Positions 14,701-20,346 of a stretch of DNA of 20,346 nt are shown piece after piece; the stretch's first letter is position 1; every line of letters starts with the position of its first letter. This DNA is from OLB16 sp964422415 (GTDB taxonomy: Bacteria > Hinthialibacterota > Hinthialibacteria > OLB16). Under the pieces are notes generated by a model. That model did no database searches, was not told the origin of the DNA, and saw only the letters and a program-made list of their open reading frames with translations. The stretch covers positions 1-20,346 of the forward strand of contig CAYRBI010000107.1 of the NCBI GenBank assembly GCA_964422415.1, read 5' to 3'. The position numbers and the translations under genes were made by a program.

Positions 14701-16001
14701 GCTGGATTGTGGAGAATGGTGATTATGACCTGTTCGCGGGAACCCGGGTCATACTGAGAACGACCGATGCGGGGGACACCTGGAACCGGATCAACGAGAC
14801 CGGACGGGGTGGACAGCACTCCTTCTTCTTCCTGGACCGCGAACAGGGCTGGATGGTCAACAGCTACGGGTTTATCGAATCGACCACGGATGGGGGCGAA
14901 ACCTGGACTGTCCAGAGAACCAATAACGAGGGGCTTCTCGATCTACAAGATGTCTACTTCACGGACGAGTTTTCAGGATGGGCAGTCAGCGCGGGAGGGG
15001 AGATCCTAAGCACCACGAATGGTGGCACGAACTGGAAAAAAACCACCGGCTTACCAGCCTCTTCCTTCAGCGGCCTTTATTTCGCCACCTGTTTGAAAGG
15101 CTGGTTCGTGGGACAAAACACTAACATCTATTCCAACGGTACTCTTGGAGATCCGGTCCTGGTCGAGACAAAAGATGGCACCGCCGGATCTGGAACACAA
15201 ATCCCCCTTAATCTGCTCAACCATAACCTCCACCTGGTGGATTCCCCCGACACAGTCAATGTATGGGCACTTGGGGAACCTGGCCTGGGACTCAAGTATG
15301 CCGCTCCCACAAACGCGTTGAGAATCACGACCCCCAGCCTTGCGGATGGCAGGATGGGTCAGGGATACAGCCTTCAATTGGAAAGAGCGAATGGCACTCC
15401 TGACTTCACCTGGCGCCTCTGTGGCGGGGCGCTTCCGCCGGGGATGGAACTCCAGCCCAACGGTCTCCTGACAGGGACGCCCACCACCGCCGCCACCTTT
15501 CGCTTCGTGGCGGCGGTTTTCGATGCGGCGGGAGAATCAGCGGGCCACAAGTTTTCTCTGCGGATAGAGCCGGAAGCATCTCCCCAGATCCTCACGGAGA
15601 ACCTTCCCAATGGGACTGTGGGACTCGATTATGTGCAGGTTCTGGAGGCCACAGGGACAGCTGAACCATATGAATGGAGCCTGACCGGTGGGGAACTTCC
15701 GCCCGGAATTACTCTGCAACGTCAGGGACTTCTCGGCGGACTCCCCACCACACCCGGTCTGTATAACTTCACGGTGACTGTCACCGATGGACAAGTCCCC
15801 AACGGACAAGCCAGCAAGACCCTCAGCCTTCAGATCCAAGGCCGTTTTGCACCCGAGGATGGCGGTCCCTGTGATGAGTTCCCCCTACTGTGTCTGGCCC
15901 TGAATTGGAAGACCACCGGCACAGACGAGGGCGATTTCGATGGTGACGGCAAGGTCGATGCGCGAGACGCCATCAAGGCATTGGAGCAACTGCGGGAGTG
16001 A
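11727..16001 (+). CDS. Giant secreted Ycf48/Hcf136-like propeller protein with putative Ig domains and a dockerin repeat
   Basis: A 1424-residue exported protein. Signal peptide: residues 1-31, cleavage near VYA-A. Residues about 32-350 hold six Ycf48-like blades of the form GWAVG..G.IL.T.DGG.TW; about 527-1190 hold some twelve more. The motifs are mostly xxTTDGGxTW, and degenerate ones (TDQGQHW, TDGAKNF) are visible. Two He_PIG-type putative Ig domains (about 353-524, starting LPGGTVGIPYEYQF) separate the two propeller sets and two more (about 1197-1371) follow. The last residues carry a single dockerin-like EF-hand, DFDGDGKVDARDA (about 1402-1414). Ycf48/Hcf136 proteins aid photosystem II assembly, but no photosynthesis gene is here, so that role does not apply. 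The protein is more likely an extracellular or outer-surface binding or scaffold protein. No enzyme domain is seen. AAGGAG lies nine bases before the ATG. Confidence 0.85.
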   Translation: MPRRFSSSQSWRFPLLTLACVLASSPTPVYAAWDLYPVMTATSPLDGVLDMSFINATEGWAITGSTTLKVHHTTDGGKTWNELYTDPDSSIMWIPRSRLQFVNSTEGWLVPNATWGAGKLLHSTDGGVTWGEVTHPYQSAFGEVNTVYFTSPKTGWIAGKDTALAGMIAATTDGGSTWVVRETPFQFQSRRLFFLDDQHGWVVGPGGSILLTIDGGLTWKTGLAESMSDLWGVRFIDPLHGWAVGTGGAILYSQDGGARWYVQASGVNWDLYDVAVISANEALAAGGLESFTAGGVLLTRNGGATWRQENLSSQPALNAVARAGDDLWAGGASPWTGTSFFAHLFHRKVDSGQYPIILADTLPGGTVGIPYEYQFSVRDGATPYNWTFAGTAPGWLSLDSQMGALTGTPPASGEVSIQVQVTDSSGKTDERSLSFQVISGRLSLQASELPPAVHRKTFRSPLEVSGGHTPYQWKLSGSFPSGLSVDAQYCLVGTPFETGSFDFTIEVIDSGSLPQRSSASFHLDVASLSEGGWEIQHANNRITGVHFFDENHGVAIGWSGLQYETWDGGQTWSHKALGAAAWDFDWIGDEGWMLSSLGLGHTTDQGQHWVFDTSLPINGDEIHFRDSLHGWVCGGGIAYTEDGGTTWQVAEAPSGYYFGLDFADPLNGFAGGNNFVFASSSDGGHTWQTATLPAYTGTTLKANLTKQPGLTSIDKTTNVPQIKEVYFKNALEGWIGTNIHEDYAMLLYHTSNGGQTWTKRHVGGKGTIDQFQFLPDGLNGWMAGLFSGSFYRTVDGGLNWNSISLGSSTHVMGFHFLDENTGWALPNVVGLYDEEGVIEDLEGSIWKTTDGAKNFHLQYGWPMERYDMGVDYGELYNSPGPEFQDMSFVDPTHGWALARHTFASSNLPARVFYTDNGGADWRIISILDYGIEHLCFANQLHGFALYPDRSVPVFETVDGGKTWAMRRDILELANSDFDASWGDITFADDQYGWIVENGDYDLFAGTRVILRTTDAGDTWNRINETGRGGQHSFFFLDREQGWMVNSYGFIESTTDGGETWTVQRTNNEGLLDLQDVYFTDEFSGWAVSAGGEILSTTNGGTNWKKTTGLPASSFSGLYFATCLKGWFVGQNTNIYSNGTLGDPVLVETKDGTAGSGTQIPLNLLNHNLHLVDSPDTVNVWALGEPGLGLKYAAPTNALRITTPSLADGRMGQGYSLQLERANGTPDFTWRLCGGALPPGMELQPNGLLTGTPTTAATFRFVAAVFDAAGESAGHKFSLRIEPEASPQILTENLPNGTVGLDYVQVLEATGTAEPYEWSLTGGELPPGITLQRQGLLGGLPTTPGLYNFTVTVTDGQVPNGQASKTLSLQIQGRFAPEDGGPCDEFPLLCLALNWKTTGTDEGDFDGDGKVDARDAIKALEQLRE

Positions 16002-16028
16002 GAACAATGTGATGAGGATCAGTCCGTA

Positions 16029-16114
16029 ACCATGGATTCCCGCCTTCGCGGGAATGACGTCCCAGATTGAGATTCCCTTATACCGTCAGTCCCGCGAAGG
16101 CGGGAATCCATGGT
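16029..16114. repeat. Nested palindromic repeat (31-nt arms) between convergent genes
   Basis: Arms 16029-16059 and 16084-16114 are inverse complements with one mismatch over 31 positions around a 24-nt spacer. Each arm contains its own hairpin of the form ATTCCCGCC-TTCGCGGGAAT. The core matches the ATTCCC-N8-GGGAAT pattern known as dRS3 in Neisseria, and similar sequences occur in many phyla. It sits between the stop codons of two convergent genes, where either the long hairpin or the smaller ones could serve as a two-way terminator. Confidence 0.85.
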
Positions 16115-16183
16115 GTCATAGCTGGCCCAGGAGTTGGACTCCGGGGCCAGCATGAACAGGTCTTTTTCAACTGATGTCTTGTT

Positions 16184-18535
16184 TTACTTCTCTTCCTTCG
16201 CTCCCCGTACTGTCCCGCATCCGAAGAAGCCACCGGCATTACCTTTCTTATTGATGAAGGTCACCGTGATCTTCTCCTTGCCCTTGGTCAGTTCCTCGGG
16301 AATGGGATACTCGACTGGCACAAAGCGGGTTCCCTCAGTCCCTTCCAGTTTCACACTGGCAATCACTTGATTCCCGGCCAGGACATCGAACTCCCGGTCC
16401 CGGTCAGCTCCCCAATAAACACACCGGAGGCTGGTGGGCTGGTCCGGCAGCACACGCAGGGTATAGCTCAAACTCACCTCCGCGTGACGCCATTTGTGGT
16501 TCAGATGACTGCCAGTAGCCCCCTTCTCCGTGGTCATCTCATGCTCTTTCTCGGAGGCCTCATCCGCAATTATGACTGTATCCACCACACGGGCGGGATC
16601 GGGCGTAAAGACAGTCCGTGACTCCTCGGCCCGTGCCTCCAGTTGCTTTTGACGGTCCGAGCCTTTGGGAATGACGGGCCAATAAAGGCCATAGCGGTCG
16701 TTGATGACTTTGTAGAAAGGTTTGAAGGTGATCTCACGAGGCTGGTTCTTGGTCACGAAGGTGGATGGCTCATCCTCCACCGGCTGGAGGAAGGAGGTGT
16801 CATTGGGGGTATCCGCCAGGAAGTAATAGGCCTCTTCCTCACCAGGGAAACCGGTCTGGCCTACATTTGGATTGTCTGAATAGAGCGTGGGAAGACCGGA
16901 CTGAAGGATACCCGCCAAGACCACCGGACCATACGCGAAGGCCACCAGGTTGGGGTCATCTGGCATGGGGACCGTTCTCAAACGCATGGTCATCTCCATC
17001 TCCACCTTGTCGCCCTCCTTCCACTCGCGCTCAATGGAGGCGAAGGATGAAAGGGGAACACTGATCTCCAGCGGTGTCCCATTCAGGGTCAGACGGACCC
17101 CCTGATCGGTCCAATAGGGGATATGCAAACGCAGGGCAAAGGTGGTGGGTTTGTCCACATGGATAATAATCACGGTGCTGGGTTTTTCGGGGAAGGAGGT
17201 CACTTGCTCTAAACGGATGCCCTTCTCTTTCCAATCGAGGGTGGAGGGGATGAAAAGGTTCACTAGGACCGCCTTCTCATCATGGAAATAGATGCTGTCT
17301 CCCAGTTTGGCATGGGTCTCGGTGCCAGTGCCATAACAGCACCAGAAAGAGGTGGTGGGAGTCCCATACACCCGTTGGTAGCCGGTCGCCTGGGGCACGT
17401 AATACTCCAACATGCCAGTCTCGGGATCCTGGGTACCGCGGATACCATTCCAGAAAGCGCGCTCGTAGAAATCCGCATACATGGGATCGCCAGTGGCACA
17501 CAACAGATGCCGTGAGAGGCGCAGCATGTTGTAGGTCTTGCAGGTCTCATGGTTGGTGGTTGAGAGCTTATGCGCCAATTGATAGGGCTCGCCCCAGATT
17601 TCGGCATCGGTGCTGCCGCCCGTGGCATAAGAGCGGGCGCGGACCACCCGGTCCCAGAAGAACGAGGACAGTGAGAGGTAACGGCTCTTACCCGTGAGCT
17701 CGTATTCACGCATCGCCGCCACAACCAGCGGGATATGGGAATTGCCATGCCGTTTGGTGAGGTTATCTTCGCCCCGCGCGAGGGGATCCAGAAAAGAGCT
17801 CTTCTCGAACTTCTCGGCCAAGGCCTTGTGTTGGGGATCATGGGTAACTGAATACAGGTCCCAGAACACCTCACAGATGCCACCTTCCTCGGTGTGATCG
17901 AGGATATTGTTGAGCTGCTCATGGGTGAACTTCTCGTTGCGCTGGATGAAGTAACTGGCCATCCCCTTGAGGACCTCGAGCGCCTGCCCGTTACCGCAAT
18001 ACTGATACTGAGCAAACATCCCGGCCATGATCTTGTGGTAATTGTAGTAGGGTGCCCAGGGAAGGTTAGTGAGCGATTCAAGCCGGTCGAGGAAGGTGTC
18101 GGGATACCCCGAGAGATACCCATTCCCATAGACCGCCTGGCACTTGGCCAGTTCACTCACCATCAGAGATCCGCGTTCCTTGAAACGGTCATCCGAGGTG
18201 CTCGCATACATGAGTGCCAGGGCCGAGAGGTAGTGGCCGACAAATTGTCCACGCACCTCGATAGTGGGAGCTTCCCACCCGCCGTGAGGTACACCGGGAG
18301 CTTCAAGGCCAGCGTTGGTCCGGAAGGTATACAGCAGACTGTCGGGCTCCAGGCTCAGCAGATACTTCTGATCCAGCTCCTGGGCGGTCTTCAATGGGCC
18401 ATCCAACAGTCGGACCTGATCGAGATTGAATGGTTCATAAACCATTTTGGGGGCCTCCTCCTGTGCATAAACAGTCATCCCCACCATGGTGAGGAGACTC
18501 AGACAGAGAAAAACTGGGAAATGTCTTTTAAGCAT
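16184..18535 (-). CDS. Secreted GH127 beta-L-arabinofuranosidase
   Basis: A 783-residue exported enzyme of glycoside hydrolase family 127 (old DUF1680). It begins with a signal peptide (MLKRHFPVFLCLSLL, cleavage near VYA-QEE). The (alpha/alpha)6 domain shows FNLDQVRLLDGP, GHYLSALALMYAS and YYNYHKIMAGM. The zinc-cysteine catalytic set of the family is present: E330 and C332 in HETCK, and C399/C400 in FWCCYGTGTE. The first Cys of the CC pair is the nucleophile in known members. The acid/base Glu is likely E312 or E316 in DAEIWGEP. A C-terminal beta-sandwich region follows. GH127 cleaves beta-L-arabinofuranose from plant cell-wall glycoproteins or pectic side chains. Start: ATG at 18535 with GGAGG six bases upstream; the longer open frame adds 16 residues that would mask the signal peptide. 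It follows the phosphoesterase by 62 bp. Confidence 0.95.
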   Translation of the reverse strand: MLKRHFPVFLCLSLLTMVGMTVYAQEEAPKMVYEPFNLDQVRLLDGPLKTAQELDQKYLLSLEPDSLLYTFRTNAGLEAPGVPHGGWEAPTIEVRGQFVGHYLSALALMYASTSDDRFKERGSLMVSELAKCQAVYGNGYLSGYPDTFLDRLESLTNLPWAPYYNYHKIMAGMFAQYQYCGNGQALEVLKGMASYFIQRNEKFTHEQLNNILDHTEEGGICEVFWDLYSVTHDPQHKALAEKFEKSSFLDPLARGEDNLTKRHGNSHIPLVVAAMREYELTGKSRYLSLSSFFWDRVVRARSYATGGSTDAEIWGEPYQLAHKLSTTNHETCKTYNMLRLSRHLLCATGDPMYADFYERAFWNGIRGTQDPETGMLEYYVPQATGYQRVYGTPTTSFWCCYGTGTETHAKLGDSIYFHDEKAVLVNLFIPSTLDWKEKGIRLEQVTSFPEKPSTVIIIHVDKPTTFALRLHIPYWTDQGVRLTLNGTPLEISVPLSSFASIEREWKEGDKVEMEMTMRLRTVPMPDDPNLVAFAYGPVVLAGILQSGLPTLYSDNPNVGQTGFPGEEEAYYFLADTPNDTSFLQPVEDEPSTFVTKNQPREITFKPFYKVINDRYGLYWPVIPKGSDRQKQLEARAEESRTVFTPDPARVVDTVIIADEASEKEHEMTTEKGATGSHLNHKWRHAEVSLSYTLRVLPDQPTSLRCVYWGADRDREFDVLAGNQVIASVKLEGTEGTRFVPVEYPIPEELTKGKEKITVTFINKKGNAGGFFGCGTVRGAKEEK

Positions 18536-18597
18536 GGTGATCCTCCCTTCGGAAAAGCATGAATAACGAAACTGAAACCACAAACCAGTGATCTAGA

Positions 18598-20346
18598 CTA
18601 ATGCTGCAAGGACCAATCCTCGACCGTTGAGACTGACGCCCCGAACTCATCGATGATTCCATAAAAAACCCCATTGGGACGGAAACAGAGGGCTGTGGCG
18701 GTCCATGAGTTGCCTTTAACACTCACCTTCACGTATTCATTGACCATACCCGTGTACCCGCCCAACCCGAGTGGAGAAGTGTCTATCGCGAGTGGCTGAT
18801 ACCCGCCCACGGTGATAAAGGGCCAGTCATAAACCAGCTGCTCTCCCTCCGGATCCAAAATGCTTCCGCCACCTGTAATACAGTGATAGACACCATTTTT
18901 GTATCCACGCCCATAACCATGCGTATGCCCACTGAAACAGGCATCCACCCCATACTTCTCCATCAAAGGAACCAGACCAGTCTGATAAATCGATTCCCCG
19001 GATATCCAGACCTCGCAATAGGGCGGACGGTGCACGTTGATAAAAGTAAAGCGGGCTTGCTGGTTGGCTTCAGATTTTAGGTCGTCCTCAACCCAATTGA
19101 GCACATCGGAACTACGCGTGTCGTCGTCAATCATAATGAAGTGACAGCCCGCATAATCAAAAGAATAGCTCCCCCAACCAGGCAGGGGTGCGAGGCCACT
19201 GATGAGATCGGTCCGGTCCTTGCTGGGAAAATCAGCAAACTTGCGGATCACCGCGCTCCGCCCCTGATCATGGTTCCCCCAGGCCGAGAACCAGGGTTTG
19301 GACTGCCCCAGGTATTTCCCCACACGGTCCACATAATAAGCATGGGCTCCCGCATAGTTGTTGCCATCGCCCGCCAGGTCACCGACATTAGTGCCGATGT
19401 GGATCTCCGCATCATCACGCATGTGGCGCATCATGGCATTGGTGGGTTCATCAGGGTTCGCCGGATAGAGGCCTCCGTTGGTTCCCTGGCTATCACCCCA
19501 GACACTAAATGCGAAATCGATGTGTTCATCGGTGCCGGTCTTGAAGACACGGTCTTCGGTGATGGCACCGGAGGCAATGACACGGTAGTGGTAGGTGGTG
19601 TAGGGCTGTAGTCCGGTGAGAACCGCCTTGTAGATGGCAGTGTAATATCCGGAATTCTCGCTGGCCGCGGGGATACTGCTCCCATAGGTGTTGGTGAGCC
19701 CATACTCAACCGTGCAGGGGAGGGCATGATTCAGTTCCCACATGATCGTAATGCCATCCGGTTTGAGATTTTGCAGAAAAGGTTCAGCCAGGAACTCTGG
19801 AGTACATGTCCCGCTCACCGTGACGGTTTGGACACGGGTGACCTCCGAGAGCCGTCCATGCTCATCCCTGGCCTGCGCGGAAATAATAAATGTCCCCGGA
19901 CAATCGTAGGCATGTGCGGTGGTATACGGAGAGAGAACCGGGACCAGAGAAGTCCAGTCAGTTGTTTCTCCATCGCCCCAATCGATGAAGAAACTGACAC
20001 TGTCATTGTCCTCATCGGTGGCCTCGAAGTGGTAGTCACTGGCGGTACCCGCCACGGCGGTGGCCCCTGTAGACTGGGCAATCATCTCTGGAGCGTGATT
20101 GTTGGGGTCCTTGGGATAGGCATTTCCCAGGATGGCGATCTCGGTGCTGTTGAGAGAACGGTCATAAATCGCGACCGAGGACACCGTGAGAGGGGCGTCC
20201 TCCCCATTTTCATCGGCGAACAAGAGAATGGTGGAGACCAGGGCGAACCGGCCATCCACGGCAGGGGGATTCCCATCGAGGATCCGGGCGCCATCCAGAT
20301 AGATGTCATAGAGACCCGCCACTGTATCGGCTGTAATCACCACCCG
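18598..20346 (-). CDS. LamG-PKD-FnIII-like metallophosphoesterase (purple acid phosphatase-like), N-terminus outside window
   Basis: At least 581 residues; the reading frame is open to the window edge, so the beginning is missing. Visible order, numbered from the edge: end of a LamG/concanavalin-like domain (about 1-78, GLYDIYLDGARILDG and IYDRSLNSTEI), a PKD-like domain (about 100-180, FFIDWGDGETTDW and AHAYDCPGTF), an FnIII-like purple acid phosphatase N-domain (about 185-270, EPFLQNLKPDGITIMW, TGLQPYTTYHYRV), then the calcineurin-like catalytic domain. Its metal motifs are WGDSQ, VGDLAGDGNNY, AWGNHDQ, FINVHRPPY and SGHTHGYGRG, all intact. It ends about 80 residues later. Such enzymes release phosphate from extracellular esters. 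It is probably exported, although its signal peptide lies outside. It is likely co-transcribed with the GH127 gene. Confidence 0.88.
   Translation of the reverse strand, partial: RVVITADTVAGLYDIYLDGARILDGNPPAVDGRFALVSTILLFADENGEDAPLTVSSVAIYDRSLNSTEIAILGNAYPKDPNNHAPEMIAQSTGATAVAGTASDYHFEATDEDNDSVSFFIDWGDGETTDWTSLVPVLSPYTTAHAYDCPGTFIISAQARDEHGRLSEVTRVQTVTVSGTCTPEFLAEPFLQNLKPDGITIMWELNHALPCTVEYGLTNTYGSSIPAASENSGYYTAIYKAVLTGLQPYTTYHYRVIASGAITEDRVFKTGTDEHIDFAFSVWGDSQGTNGGLYPANPDEPTNAMMRHMRDDAEIHIGTNVGDLAGDGNNYAGAHAYYVDRVGKYLGQSKPWFSAWGNHDQGRSAVIRKFADFPSKDRTDLISGLAPLPGWGSYSFDYAGCHFIMIDDDTRSSDVLNWVEDDLKSEANQQARFTFINVHRPPYCEVWISGESIYQTGLVPLMEKYGVDACFSGHTHGYGRGYKNGVYHCITGGGSILDPEGEQLVYDWPFITVGGYQPLAIDTSPLGLGGYTGMVNEYVKVSVKGNSWTATALCFRPNGVFYGIIDEFGASVSTVEDWSLQH

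Noticed and set aside
11727..16001. Photosystem II assembly role from the Ycf48-like repeats
   Set aside because: No photosynthesis gene is nearby, the protein is exported and carries Ig-like and dockerin-type modules.
18536..18583. Longer N-terminus for the GH127 gene
   Set aside because: It would add 16 residues before a clear signal peptide; GGAGG lies just upstream of the ATG at 18535, not of the longer start.

Overview
The window is a stretch of moderately GC-rich bacterial chromosome. It holds one housekeeping block (rpmG, tRNA-Trp, secE, nusG, rplK, rplA, rplJ, rplL, all on the minus strand) surrounded by secreted carbohydrate-active or scavenging proteins. Bacterial identity is clear from SecE, NusG, L10 and L7/L12, Shine-Dalgarno sites, a sigma70-type promoter and a tRNA with encoded CCA. 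The many secreted, multi-domain proteins (dockerin, Ycf48-type repeats, putative Ig domains, PKD, LamG, CBM32-like) and the tRNA-Trp beside secE suggest a PVC/FCB-type or candidate-phylum saccharolytic bacterium, for example Planctomycetota, Lentisphaerota, Hydrogenedentota or Sumerlaeota. That placement is inference and is weak.

Layout. Positions 1-2715 (+) hold a compact run: a xylose-isomerase-like TIM barrel protein, an M24 Xaa-Pro-type peptidase, and a receiver-DHp protein with no ATPase domain. Positions 2787-4319 (+) encode a secreted neutral-ceramidase-like protein. An inverted repeat at 4354-4450 separates it from a minus-strand five-bladed beta-propeller (GH43/GH130-like) gene. That gene is divergent, across 58 bp, from a secreted CBM32-like plus six-hairpin glycosidase at 5512-7608 (+).

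Positions 7671-11481 (-) hold the translation/transcription operon. It starts at a well-formed promoter (TTGACA, 17 bp, TATATC) and is split by an intrinsic terminator between rplA and rplJ. The rplJ upstream region contains a candidate L10-leader-like hairpin overlapping one arm of a perfect 36-bp palindromic repeat. The operon lacks its usual flanks: tuf is not upstream of rpmG and rpoBC do not follow rplL.

Positions 11727-16001 (+) encode a 1424-residue secreted protein with about 18 Ycf48-like blades, four putative Ig domains and one dockerin-type EF-hand repeat. A second palindromic repeat (16029-16114) lies between it and a minus-strand pair: a truncated-by-window PKD/metallophosphoesterase protein followed by a GH127 beta-L-arabinofuranosidase. 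Functionally the accessory genes point to degradation of plant-type or algal polysaccharides and extracellular phosphate or lipid scavenging. No CRISPR array, integrase, intact insertion sequence or rRNA was seen.
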